From: Calonectria ilicicola
Lineage: Eukaryota; Ascomycota; Sordariomycetes; Hypocreales; Nectriaceae
Direction of reading: 5' to 3'
DNA: 64,000 nt
Assembly (NCBI GenBank): GCA_020809705.1
Contig: CP085829.1
Span: 5,580,001 to 5,644,000, forward strand
Part shown: piece after piece, positions 32,905 to 45,300 of the stretch
Position numbering within the stretch: the first letter of the stretch is position 1
How the letters are laid out: every line of letters begins with the position of its first letter
The notes under the pieces: generated by a model
Seen by the model: only the letters and a program-made list of their open reading frames with translations
Databases searched by the model: none
Told to the model about the DNA's origin: nothing
Made by a program: the position numbers and the translations under genes

Positions 32905-35900
32905 TTACACCGACCCGGAATATCGGGTTTCGCCCTCGCGATCATCGCCTCGCCAGAGACCTTTGAGCTTAGAAATCACATGTTCCCACCGAGGGATGAT
33001 TCGGCTCGGTGAGATTTCACCTCCCATCGCACCACCAAGCAATTGTGCATCGATTTGACGGTGAGTAGAAACGTCTCCACCCTCGGGCGCCCCGTGATGA
33101 GCAGAATGCATGTCGACAGGGACAGGGTATTTAGGCTTCTTATGGGAAACCTTATTGTGCCTTGTTACCGTGTTCAAAGTTGTTGGTGAAGCGTGTGCAT
33201 TAGATTCTAATCCGCAAAAGTCAGTATAGAATTCTTATGGAGAAGCATAGTTTTTACGTACTGTTTAAGGTGACGCCCTGGGTCGTATTAGTCCACATGA
33301 AGGTGGTGCAAGCGCTCGCCGTGCTAGACGAAAGACATGCCGACGTGATTGGGATTGGTACAAAAGGAGTGAACGATCGTGCGGGGGCTGTACCATTCTG
33401 GAAGTGAGTACAATTGGTGGTCAATTGGCCAATTGCTGCTCCCGTTACGCTAGGGCTGGCTGTGACCGTTGAAAGTTGTGATGTGATATCCACGGAAGTG
33501 CACAGCCTAGTCGAGTTGGATGCATACGAACACGTACTAGTCGTAATCGCGGGAATCCATGTGCTTGCCACTCCACCGGTAGATGTGGTCTGAGCACCCA
33601 CATGCGAAGATTGTTCGGAGATCGTCAAATTCCGCATGGCGGATGGAACTAAGGAAGATCGCCGCCCGTCTGCAGTTGAGGATCCCAGGGAGGCCCAGGG
33701 TGGGAGCGGACTAGTTAATCCGGCTGGGGCTGATAGGGTCGAACTGGCTGCCACGCCCATCGAGGTAACTGCAGAAATGGAGGAAGCTGGCGGAGTTACG
33801 GACCCCGAAGCACCAGCGGTACCCGAAAGCCCCGAAAGCCCCGAAAGCCCCGAAGTGGAGTTAGCCCAGATCGGAGAGCTTGTCTTGATCGACAACGTTG
33901 ATGCAGACACCCCGGAAGTTTGCATTGCGCCTAACTCCGTGGACAAGCTTGTTGTGATAGACTCACTGCCCGCCTCGGTGGGCCGGGGAGAGCTCAAAGT
34001 TGAGTTGTTCCAAAGAGTTTGTGGGTTACCAGCCGAACCCAAGAAGCTTGTGGGTGTGGTGAGCCAACGTGACTGAGTGATCACGATGGTTGTGGTAGTA
34101 GTGATTTCTCCATCCGACAAGCTCACTCCAGAGCTATGCAAAGTTGCCAACGCACTAGAGTTCCAGGTTGAAAAAAGTTGCGTCACCGTCTTGGAGACAG
34201 AGGTGGGCATTAAGTTTGACAATGCTACCACAGAGGAATTGGAGAAGCCAGCTCCACTTACCACAGCGGAGGATGGGGTGTGTGCAGATGACCCTTGCTC
34301 GGTAGTGGCACTTCTGAACGTCGGAAATGGGAGAGGCAGTGGACTTCCTGTTCCCGTGGCTGACCCGCTCATGGTGGAGTTTGAGGGCATCGGAAACGGG
34401 GGTGTCATTGTTCCCGAAGAAGACAAGGGTGAATCCGATATATTCAGGCTCGCGGTAAGGGATGCCGGAATCGTGGTCCATGTCGGGTCCAAGGACGGAG
34501 GGACAGGGAATGGAAGAGTTGGGAGTGTAACCGTACTCCAGACGCTCAGATCAATGCTAGGGCTGGAGTGATGTCTAGTATAGGACCTATTTTGAGAATC
34601 ATTTGAACTGGAAGTTGCGTTCATCGTCCAATGTGGCCCGGTGGTGGAGTTGTGGCCCTTGGAGATCGAGGTTGGAGGAGTCGGCCACAACGTAACTTGG
34701 GTGGCACTTTCAGTTGGCATTGTGATCTCCTTATTGCTCATGCTGCTATTCGCGAAGCTAGAACCATCAAGTGAGGCAGTTTTGGAGCCAACAAACGTTG
34801 AACTAGTAGTAGTTTGCCAAATGAGGGACGCATTGGTCGGGAAAGGAAATGGTGGCATGTTTGTTCCCCTAGAGATGCTAATCGAGATTATTGAGTCATT
34901 GCGACTCAATGGGATTGAAAGAGTGGTCGGTACCACAGAAGTCCAAACAGGATCGGTGATGGTGGACCAAGAGCTGTTGTTCGCAGGAGTTGTTTGGGCG
35001 TTTCCTGTGCCTGTGGATGTAGGCGGCGTCGCATTTGCACCATTGGCTGTGCCGTTGATAGCAAATGATGTTGTGGGCGACGTTCCAGCTGCCGTGTTAT
35101 TAAGGCCGCTTGTGGAAGCAGGGATGTCAATTGTAGTAGTTGCAAACCAAGTGCTTGCAGTCTTGGTCACGTTGGTGGGGGAAGGGGTCTTCGAGACTCC
35201 AGGAGGGAGCGAAGAACTCTTTGTGAACGAGGATGAATCGCCCGTGGACTCTTCCAGAGTGACAGTTGACCAATCAGATGTAAAGGGTGTGAAACTGCTA
35301 GAGTTGCTTGACATGGTCGCCGTCAAGTTCGACGAGCCAATCGGAGTAGACTCGGTCAAGATATTGGGCGATGTGAAGCTGCCTGTCTCGGCTGTTCCAG
35401 TTGGTGTGGTACCAAAGCCTCCCGGGGAAATGGTAACTACCGTCCCTCCAGTCACAGTGACCACAGTGACTTTATGATGACCTGACTGGGATGTGGAGTT
35501 GGCTGTTGACTGGAGGGAAGTGGTAGAAGGGGTAGAAACCAACGGCCAGTGTGGGGTCTTGGAGTTCGAGACCGAAATATTCGAGATGGTCAATGACGGT
35601 ACTGTATGATCCGCATGGCGCGTACCGGACGAAGATCTTGAGAGTAGAGAGGTGAGCACCGGAGAGAGCGTTTTAGTCACTGTCTCGGACCAAGACCACG
35701 AAAAATTGCCACCAATGCTCGAGGCGATTGAGGATGAAGCAATGCTCGGATCCGGGAGCGCAGGTTTGCTAGAAAGACCAGTAACGCTCAGTCTCGCCGT
35801 CCTTGTCATGGCAGAATTGTTGAACATGGTCGACTGCACAGTGGTCGAGGTCGGAGATGTCTGGTCAAGATCCGATGTTGGCCAAGTCAGCCATTCATTG

Positions 35901-36850
35901 GCGGTAGAGGAGGTAGGCATGGTTGCAATAGTTTCAGGAACTGTAAGACCCTCCTTTCGAAAGGTTGATTCAACAGATAATCCGCTCAAGCTAATTGATG
36001 CAGAAGAAGTATTAAAAGACCCAGTTGGCTCACTCCTTCCAACAGTAGAGTTGCCAGCCGGAGCACTAAAGGAGCTAGTTGCGGGAACAAAGGTAGATCC
36101 CAAGCCAGTTCCAGTGGAAGATTGAGGCCGCGGAAACACAGTGCTAGAGCTTGCAACACCAGTTGATGAATGGGTTGAGATACCCACCGCAGCACTCGAA
36201 TTTCCGGTATAGGTAGTAGTGAGGTTCCATGCCTGACTGGATGATGGAGTCTCAATACCAGAAGACACGACCGAAGGTAATTCGGAAAAGGTCTCAGTCA
36301 CAGTAATTGTGATTTCAGATGTACCAGTTGACTCAGAGGATGTAAAAGTCGGGCTCCCGAGTCGCGTGGCTCCTTCAATGGTGGAATCATACGTGGAGGT
36401 GCCAAGCGAATCAAATCCAGTCTTCAGGCTAGTGGACGTCTCCGAAGCGGGGTCGTCAAACGAACTGGTTGCTTCAGTATTCGATGTCTGTGTTTCCAAT
36501 GTAGTGGTGTTCCAGAGAGTGGTGGTGGCACTAGAGGCAGTGAACACTGAGGTTATCCGATCAGTAGCTTGGTCTATAGCTGTTTCATCAGTATCTAAGC
36601 CTTGAAATATTGCGGAAATACTGAACCTACCACCATCATCCGAAACAGTCCCAGCAGTAGGATAAGCCGTAAGATATGGAGGAGGGATCCCATAGTTGTT
36701 GCTATCAGAACTGATCTCCACGCTGTTGTTGCGAGCTACTAGACGCTTCACGAGGACAGGTAGATCACGCTGAGCTGAGACCACAGATAGAAGCATGAGC
36801 AGCAGCACAATCGGCCAGAAACCGACCAAAAGCACCGCCGATGCCTTCAT
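32905..36850 (-). CDS. Large secreted Ser/Thr-rich mucin-like protein
   Basis: Two exons (36850-33262 and 33206-32905; intron 33207-33261, GTACGT...TTAG) give 1296 residues. The start at 36850 is chosen because a hydrophobic signal peptide (to about residue 26, ending VVSAQ) begins there; an earlier ATG at 36922 would bury it. A dibasic VLVKR at 32-36 suggests Kex2 processing. The next roughly 1100 residues are dominated by Ser and Thr with many NxS/T sites, the pattern of heavily O- and N-glycosylated wall or adhesive proteins. Cysteines cluster only near the end (TNCTHF, TSACLSSSTASACTTF). The last 100 residues, after the intron, are basic and hydrophilic, and there is no GPI-anchor signal. 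The function is unknown; surface coat, adhesion or sensor-like roles are possible. Confidence 0.78.
33822..33855. repeat. 9-bp tandem repeat inside the mucin-like gene
   Basis: The unit CCCGAAAGC is repeated 3.7 times without change. On the minus strand it encodes Ser-Gly-Leu repeats. Being in-frame, copy changes would alter protein length by three residues at a time. Confidence 0.85.
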
Positions 36851-38545
36851 GTTGAAGTTAGACTCGCTATCTCGGACGGTGTCAGTAAATAATAGACCAA
36901 ATGTTACGCTCATGCAGCACAAACCGACCTTTTAGAGTAGAAACGAAGGTGGACGTGGCTCCGGTTGAGGACGAAAAACGAGCGTATGAACACGTCAGAG
37001 ATAAATGGGTAAAATAACGAAAGCCCTTGACCAAGAGATTGGTATTCGAAGGAACTACCAATGTCAGAGGTAAGGAACAACGAAGGGAGAGTGTGAAGAA
37101 GGAGGAAGAAAAACACAGATCGAGGAGAAGCTTGACGCGATTAAGTGTGCGAGAAAAAGCGCGGATGAGGGCGCGCCTGGTGCCAGCCGTCACGCAGAGA
37201 CAACAACTGCCAGGCCAAAGACAGAAGAAGGCAACAGAAGTGAAAGAGGTCTTAGTCCCTTATACCCGCACCTCTGTTTCAACGCGTGTCCCATCTGGTT
37301 GCCGGTCGTTGACACTCCTACCACAAACATGCAATCAGCCAACCGACGGGAAGGGTGATGAATTACCCACAAGATTTGTTGTACTGGACGGCGCCATATC
37401 TATTCCGTGCTGTTTGTCTCCGAATCCGACTCTCGGGTCGGCGCATCTCATCTCCACCATCTTGATAATGCCAAACCCCGGTCCTGCGGACGGCTTCGGA
37501 AACCAGCAGGCAAACAATGTAGCCGTCATCTTCGCTTCTCCCGCTTCTGTGAATCAGCACTGACCAAGAACCCTTACCTTTGTCCCTCAGACTCATTCCG
37601 TTAAACTGGTCTTCGTTCCGCGTCTCGACTCCTTCTATTTGCCACAGTCTCAATTTCACAAAAATCCCCATGTCCAACTCTCAGCCTCTGAGATGAGTCT
37701 CATCCATTGACTAGTCTCAGTTACCAAAGATACTTCACCGAAAATCCGCCCCCTTCGTTCTCCGCGCGCGCACAAGGCCCCCTTCTAGTCAACGAAGCTC
37801 CTTCAGTTATTGTTCTACGATGCCACGAAACGAGGATCGGTGATACCTCGTACCGCTCAGCAATCCCCACCATCTCATCTCAGTTCGGTCGGCTAGGCCT
37901 GTGCATCCATCAATGCTCTGTACAACAGCAACACTTTCTGCAGGTGGCCTCTCTTGTGTATTAGTGTGACTTGGCTGATTAGCGAATCCGTAGCTCGTTG
38001 CCGAATTTCATTTGCCATTAATCTCCCGTCCGTTTGTGTGTATTTCTAATTTAAGCAACGATTCAACACGAATTCGAGCAAACGGGGACCTGGAAATGTC
38101 AGTTCCGTAATGGTGGCATGCGGATTTCAAAGCTAGAACGTCATCTGGTCTCGCAAATAAAGGATGCCTCATTGCAGCAGAGAACTTGGCTCGTGGTGGT
38201 CTATCAGGCCAGACACACTCCTTAATAGGAATAATTGCAAGCGCAGACCTCCACACCTAGTCTCAGCCACATGGGACACGAAACCGGTTGAGTTGCCCAA
38301 AGGCGTCCGTATTTCGGCACCAAATGCTGAAACTAAAAGAAAAACTTTGATAGCAATATATTTTATTTGATTACTATTGTTGCGACTAAACTTTTCCTTG
38401 TTGCACCATCTGGGCTTCCTCTGGTTCGGATATTTTCATTCTATACCGAGCCGAGAGTCAACATCAAACGCCATTTTCAAAAATACTTGCGCGCAAATTC
38501 TTACATTCAACTCCATGATAGCGATTTTCCGTCAAAATCTCTCAC
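36851..38545. other. Intergenic: promoter and leader of the mucin-like gene
   Basis: About 1.7 kb upstream of the minus-strand mucin-like gene and downstream of the EI24-family gene. The open frame at 37027-37563 (+) has no ATG-initiated homology and looks like a shadow of promoter DNA. A short AT-rich patch lies near 38330-38370. Confidence 0.55.
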
Positions 38546-39805
38546 TTATTCGGCTTTCTTCGCGGTCTCCCTGAGCTCTGGTGCTGTGCCCTCTGCTACT
38601 GAGTTGTTCTTATTCTCGATATCAGCTGCCCATAGCGCGGCGCCAACTAATAAACGTCAATTTGACTTCAATGTAAGTGTAGCAAGGCTCGTACCTGTGT
38701 TGGTGAACGTGAAGAAAATAGAGACAATGGGAATCATCTCAAGCACAGTCGCAATGAGTCCAAAACTGTGGTGATGTATCAGCAAACGAGGCCTAGGAGT
38801 CGAAGTGTCACCGTGACCGATAGGCATAGCATGTAATACATACGCTGTGTAAGGGCCAACATTCTTGTTAAGCCAATCTGACTGTCTGGAAGCCGACCAC
38901 TTTTTCAGTTGGAAATACTAATGAAGATTAGTACTAACACTGATCAAAGCAACACTTTGTCAATGAAACAAAAGGCTTACCCGACCATGGACCCCCTTAC
39001 CGCGATTACGCCCTGAAATTAAGTTAGATATCGACTCTAGTCCTTGATATGGATGACTGACCCTGCAAGAGAATGAAGATGCCTGTACCCACTATCGGGA
39101 TAGCGTTCAGCGGAAGATACATGAGATACCTGATGAGAGCCTTGGGACTAAACTTCTCAAAGGGGCTCTTCAAAATCTTTCCCAATTTTGCCATTGGGTC
39201 ACCTCCAGATTTAATCTCGCGGCCTTCACTCACAATCTCAGTGCCATTGCGAGTAATCAGCGTCGCATCAAACGTGTCCAGGAGCGCATCCTGCACAAGC
39301 CATGTTCGTGAGATGACATTTACTATCGCCGAGCTCTCGTTTAGAACAAGGAGCACCGTAGAAAACACAGCGAGTGGGCCGTTGACAAAAATGAGAATGG
39401 CCAGCTGGGGGATATAGGTCACGGCAAACATGGTGCCAATGACACTAGCAGAAAGGCCAATGAAGGGGCCGAGTTTCGAGAGGAAAGGCCTCCATAGAGA
39501 ACGGTGAGTGAGGAAGTATACGATTCCCTGGTAAATTTCCTAGTTAGGGTGCATACAGGTTGAAGTGATTGTTGAAAGCTTTACCTTGAATGGATAGAGA
39601 TAGGCCCGGCTTCTAGCGGCATCGGACACAACCTCCTTCGCCTTGTCGTAATCCTCCTTCCTTTTTCAGATGTGTCAGTTTTCTATTTTCGCTACAAAAA
39701 GGAGACTTGTTTTTTCCCGTACAGAACTTCCTGTGCTCTCTCACCGACGGAATCGACCACGCGGTTTCGCTTGACTGGAGCTTGGGTTTCGTCGTTGCTC
39801 GACAT
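38546..39805 (-). CDS. EI24/RRT8-family multi-pass membrane protein
   Basis: A seven-exon gene of 300 residues. Exons (minus): 39805-39723, 39660-39585, 39527-39062, 39012-38981, 38917-38844, 38765-38695, 38646-38546. One exon is only 32 nt, yet all phases close. The family includes yeast Rrt8 and related outer-spore-wall / lipid-droplet-associated proteins and animal EI24. Typical blocks: RAYLYPFKGIVYFLTHRSLW at the start of the domain, two long hydrophobic pairs (GLSASVIGTMFAVTYIPQLA; YLMYLPLNAIPIVGTGIF), then GRYFQLKKW and PIVSIFFTFTNTVGAALWAA near the end. The N-terminus is short and hydrophilic, and the tail is charged. Roles in lipid or spore-wall metabolism are known for relatives; the role here is inferred. 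It is transcribed divergently from the LanC-like gene. Confidence 0.87.
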
Positions 39806-41076
39806 GGCGAATGAGATAGCTAGTGCTCGTCACAGCAAAGGTCAAAGAGGCAAAAAAGCAAGTAGGTGACCGGTGATCAGATGTCAGCCGCTTGTGTGAG
39901 TGACAATCTCCAGGAGCGCAATAGGCGATGTTTTTGAGCGTCGAGGGATGTGTGCTGGGAGCAAGGGAGAAGGAAAGTAGTCAATGTCGTCATACTCATC
40001 AGCACCGGCGGCGTTAGTTGGCGGGGCATGTTGCTTCAGAGCGTGGGGTACGTACCAGTGCCATCCCACCCTTCCCGTCCAATCTTACCTTGGAAAACTG
40101 GTCTCACACAACGAGGCGTCCATCACTTGATGGCCATCATGCGGTTGAAGCTGCCATCGCGAATCGCCGATCAGATCAACGCGTCTCAGCTGCAGACGTC
40201 ACCGAGGGAAGATCTCCAATCACTACTCCACGCCACGTTGTGCGCACGCGACTCCACAGCAGCCACGGACAAGACGATTCCAGCTGCTAGTGACACTTGT
40301 GTACATAAAAAGCAAAAATAAAAGGGTCAAGAAATCTCGATGACAATGTCAGGCCACAGGTAGGTAATAGGAAGCAAGAAATTCTATGTAACCCAGAATA
40401 CAACAATTCGTGAGAAGTTGGAACAAACAACAGCAAAAATGAATACTAGGCGTCCAAGCCATACATACGTTCATTGGTGGTGTTTTTTTCCCTGGCAGAT
40501 GTCTTTCGTAGGCTGTTCGTTTTATTTTTTTTAACTTCTGCCCTCCGTGTGCCATGTTTTTTCGTCTAGTCCTTCCCGTCCAAGTGCATTTTGCCACTGT
40601 ACGACACACACCTTGGAAGATTGTGTCTTGATGACCCGTTCGCATTTGTTACCGCGAGACTCAAGCTGCACCAACGCATCATTTTGATAGCAGAGAAACG
40701 CGATGAAGAAAATGAGAAATTTTCAGATATAGAATAAATCGTTCATTTATTTTTACGCTTTCTATTTTTTATAAGTCAGCAAGGGATTCTGGGGGGGAAA
40801 AATAGAAGGGGTAAATTTTTCAAGAGTTGTACTGTACCGTTGCTTTTGTCACTCTCCCAACACCTTCCTTCCCCGCAAATCAACTGACCTAGCTGGCTAG
40901 CGACGATCAAAACAAGAATGATGTTCTGTGTTACACAATGCAAAGGGTTAGCGCGTCGACAGCCTTATATTATTTCCTTGCTTGGGCATCTCACTCCCTC
41001 CAGACCAGACTTCTGACATTAATGAGGAGCCTGGGCCAGTCTTGTCCACATCCAGTTCCCCACAGCTTCAGTCGCA
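39806..41076. promoter_or_regulatory. Divergent promoter region of the EI24-family and LanC-like genes
   Basis: A 1271-base region is shared upstream by two divergent genes. It has AT-rich stretches at 40720-40780 and a G run near 40792. No TATA box at a convincing position was found for either gene. Open frames inside are short and unsupported. Confidence 0.5.
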
Positions 41077-42307
41077 ATGGCCCAGCGATACATCTCAAAC
41101 AATCTCCCAGCCCAAACACTGGGCACCTCTCCGAGAGAGCTGCTACCCTACACTCTGCAGCTTGTTCTCAGACACGCTCCTCCACGGGAATCCTACGCCG
41201 AGCGGCATCTGGGCGGCCTCTTCACTGGCTATACTGGTTTGGCCTATCTTTTTCTTCAGTTGTCCGCTTTACACCCTGAGCTTCAGGTAGCTGGGAATGA
41301 TCTACTATACTGGGCCAAACAGTACTTGATAGGGGATCGTGGACCTCTTGTTCTCGAGAGAGGCAACTGCGGGATCGCGTGTGAAAAGCTCTCCTATAAA
41401 GCTGTCCTCGCATGCATCACTAAAGACAAAGAAAGGGTCATTGATTTCCTTTCCGACATTCCCAAACTTCTGGGCCCATATCCTTCATCCCAAGATGACC
41501 CATTTCCTTCAGAGATACCCTACGGGCGAGCTGGTGCTCTCTATCTTCTTCGCATGGTCAAGCACTGGGTCCCCGAGTATGCGACCCTCGTCGAATCTCC
41601 TCTACGTCGATTATCGGAGGTGATCTTGGCCACGGACGACGATGGGCGAGGCAACTGGGAGTGGCATGGCAAGCGGTACTTTGGCGCTGCACATGGCGAC
41701 ATCGGCATCATTACACAGCTCGTCCTGTCGAACCCGTCGTTGGCACCACAGCTTTCGTCCCGCCTCGGGCGACTGCTTGAGCTGCAGATGCCAGATGGTA
41801 ACTGGCCTTCCAGTGCGCGGGCCCTCAAAGAAGGGCGAAATGCTGTCCTCGTTCAGTGGTGCCACGGTGCCCCTGGATACATCTACTCTCTCGTATCGCT
41901 GCGCCCCTATTTTCCAGAGCTGCATGGTCAAATCGACACGGCGATTAAAAAGGGGCAGGGCCTTGTCTGGCGTCATGGTCTTCTCACAAAAGAGCCCAGT
42001 TTGTGTCATGGAATTTTTGGCAATGCGCTGTAAGTTTCATGATGGTCTTTGATTCTAGACCTCGGTTATCGTGCGGTGCTAACCTCGGTGTAGTGTGCTG
42101 CCTCGAGGGCCTCACAGAGAGCACTTTCTGGCCTTGGCCACCGCTGACGCAGTAGACAAGGTCAGACGACATGATTCTCGTCTCTTCACCCCAGCGGCGT
42201 ATGGAAAGAAATCGGCGGTGTTGATGAATTACCTTCCGAGCGCGGCGTGGACGTGGGCTGTTTGTGAGCTAGAGGCTCCTCCACTCATCATGTTTAATGA
42301 TCTGTGA
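41077..42307 (+). CDS. LanC-like (lanthionine synthetase C family) protein
   Basis: Two exons (41077-42029 and 42094-42307; GTAAGT...GTGTAG intron of 64 nt) encode 388 residues of the alpha/alpha-barrel LanC family. Bacterial LanC proteins close lanthionine rings; eukaryotic LanC-like proteins add glutathione to dehydrated Ser/Thr residues. GG-type barrel repeats are visible (GGLFTGYTGLAYLF; YGRAGALYLLR; GAAHGDIGIITQLVL). The zinc ligands are present: Cys in QWCHGAPGYIYS and Cys-His in LCHGIFGNAL, just before the intron. The last exon adds a C-terminal helix region (HFLALATADAV). Length matches animal LanC-like proteins (about 400). The ATG at 41077 is the only good start; earlier frames lack homology. 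Confidence 0.9.
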
Positions 42308-45300
42308 TGGACGATATCGGTGGCTCAATAGCAGGTGGCTATTGGAGAATGCTCAGAATCGAGTTTTTGTGGTCTCGGGGGGTTTTCGGTATTCACATTC
42401 CCATCAAAAGATTGATTCCGCGGTTGCAAGCACATGGGTCAAGTCCATGGACAAGGCATCAGATGTCGGTAGCTGTATGCATGCTACCCGAGGATGCAAA
42501 GCTTGTATGTTCAGGGGTGACGTCGCGGGTTCGGCCCGGTTTATTCACATTTGTTGCTATCAAGAGATGCTTGAGAAAGATTTCCAACACCCCCCTAGCC
42601 AGCCCTACGCTCGACTGAATATCCTTTCCCAAAATCATCACTTACGAATGGGACGTTTGAGGTAAAGCTAGCGCATAGCTACGCGGCAAGGATGGTCAAA
42701 TCGGTCGTATTTGCCACTAGCTGGGCTAATCTTCTCGAAACGAACCCAGCAAATATATACCATACTCGTTTAGCTTTTACGTATACTAAATCAGTTATTC
42801 TATTTTTATTTTATAGTGGTTTTTTTCAACTTCATTCTCTATTTATTAGCTTGTTTAGATGCCTGGTTTCTCGCATTCTCCGTCCAAAAATGGGCCCAGA
42901 ATGGATCTTATCCCAATGGGCCTGAGCTTTCATTAATTCAAGCATCACACCTCGACATGAAAGACGAATAGCGTGACATACCGCCAAACAATGTTACAGA
43001 TGACTCCACTACAACAGACAATGGTTCGCTTGGGTCCACTCACGCGTTCAGCCCCTAATGAGGCTCGTTCTAGACAGGATAACTGGACCAGGGTTGGAGA
43101 TTTATCGGAGTGTTGGAGGTGTTTGGCATGATGTGGTTGGTCAAAGCTCTCAGAGCTTAGGGCACATGCAAACGCGGCCGGCCATCATTGAGGCTCAAGA
43201 GGCCCACCTCAACCCGGATGTCTACCGAAAGAAAACTACCGATAAGGGGATCCATTAAGAGAAAAATTGGATCGAACGAGGCGGCCAAGGCCTGTTCTAG
43301 AAGACCTGTGATTAATTTATAACCTCGGATAGATCAGGCACCACGGGAAGCCGAGGTGAAGGTTCGGGAGGCATCACGGCATGCCCTTTTCAGGCCAGCC
43401 ATCCAGCAACCACCACAGGTGCATGCATTATGCATACCCGCTGTTATCTGCATCGAGCGTGGTTCGAGGTCCAGTAATAGATTATTATTTTTCTCGTAGC
43501 AACAGTAGCCAGCATTCCCCAACGAGACAACAATAAAAGTCAAGACTCGGCCGATAACGGGCCGCCGGGTTTAACATGTTGTTGGTCCCCATTCCCAGCT
43601 GGAGGAGATAATCCTGGCTTCACATCCACGTATCAGGGTGATATCCCGCGACGGAAAGGTGCTATTAGCGGCAGCTGTGCCATGGGTCCACCGACTTGGA
43701 AGGATTTTTTTCTCATCCACATCCACATCCTTCTGTGATACGGTATGCGACGAAACTAGATATGTAGACAAGGGCAAGGGTAGTAAGCTTGTCGAATTTC
43801 ATCTTCAAGTGCTTCTCTTGCTTTGAAACAAGTCCCTGTTGAAGAGAGGTCAACTACGTTGAATTGAAACAGAATCATCAAGGACGAGCAACTGCTCAAA
43901 AGAAGTATTCACATACAACTACGATAATTTTCAACACAAATGCGAACAATGCGTCTTCTACTGATAAAACAAACGTCATGGGTCGGTCACCTTGACCCTG
44001 ACCGAAGAGTCACACCTTGATCCATGGGTGGGGGCCATCATTACCAACGGAAAGGGTAGGAGCCGAAAGGGATCTAACTACTCTGTAGAATGACGAGATT
44101 TTCCCAGGGCGAACTCAGGGTCAAATGGGTCCAACGGCGTTCATGCATCAGTCCAGCCAAAAGCGTCACAAAGAAAAGAAAAAAAAAGAGACGTGGAGAT
44201 AACCAACCCGCGGAATGACCCCGGTGGCTTACAGATGCGGGCCCAATAATCGCGGTGCCCCAGACGAAAATTCGTACAATATCTTTTTGAAGGAGCCCAT
44301 CCCCAGTATTATCGCTTTGACCGATGAGGCATTTCCCAAATGCCGATTTTCGTCCTTGTGAGGTGTTTTGTGCATCCGGGCGCTAAGCTTGGTCATGGGA
44401 AGGCTTGCATAACGCCCATCCGTGGGAAAAGACGGCATCGCGATCGAGGTTGCACCCGAGCAGCAAACCCGCGACGGACAAGTTTCGAGTCCGCCAAAGG
44501 GCGAAAGTCTATCAATCTAGAAAAGGCTGGCTGGTTGGTGATCGACTAACCCGCTCGGTCGCAAACGCGAATCAGTTCAAGCAGAAAAGGGAGATCAGCT
44601 AATCCCACATGTCGGAAAGGCGAATCGCCGTTACGGCCCCGAATGTAGCACTTTGTGGGGCCTCGGCACGGAGTGTCGGCGCTTGGATGCAGCGATGAGG
44701 CTGAACTGGCGGGAATAATCTGGGTCAAACCAGCCAACCCAGTTTGAGTCGCAATGCCGAACTCCGTTGTTGACGACACGCCCTTCATCTCCTGCAGGCA
44801 ATCCATGTCGCTGCCTCTCGAGCGTATTCAATACGGCTGGGCGTATGCGAAAAACAAATACGCTCAGCTCCCCCCATGACGTCCGTGGCTGGCTGCTGTC
44901 CGGGACCGATTACCGGCGCCATGGGGCTGCTTTCGAACCATCCAAACATCTGCGTCGCTCGTAGCCATTGCAGGAACCTCACTCAGCAGGGGGGTATCCC
45001 TGTCTTTTGTCGGGTTCAACTTGTAAGCGATCCGATTGCCCAAAAGTTCATGGCCGATTGCCATAGCCACTGGTGGGGGATTCGTAATCATGAGGCTTTG
45101 TGAACGTCGGCTGGTGGGTGTGTGCGTGTGTGCCAATAAAGCCCCCAAGCATAGGCACAATAGCCATTGTAGTTGTCGCCATGTATTTGCATAAAAAAGT
45201 GCAGGCAAGGGAATCAGTTGAAACTACGCGAAATACCTCCTGTCTTGAAAGGATCCACTTCCTTCTCGAAGCGAGTGTCAGCGGTAACTAGAAGCTCGAG

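Noticed and set aside
34641..35477. 278-codon open frame on the plus strand opposite the mucin-like gene
   Set aside because: The antisense of Ser/Thr codons rarely gives stops, so long antisense frames are expected. The frame has no motif, and several similar ones (33636-34076, 34077-34571, 35652-36125) occur in the same gene.
43462..43475. GGTTCGAGGTCC, similar to a tRNA B box
   Set aside because: The spacing of the motif is off by one base and no A box or acceptor stem pairing was found around it.
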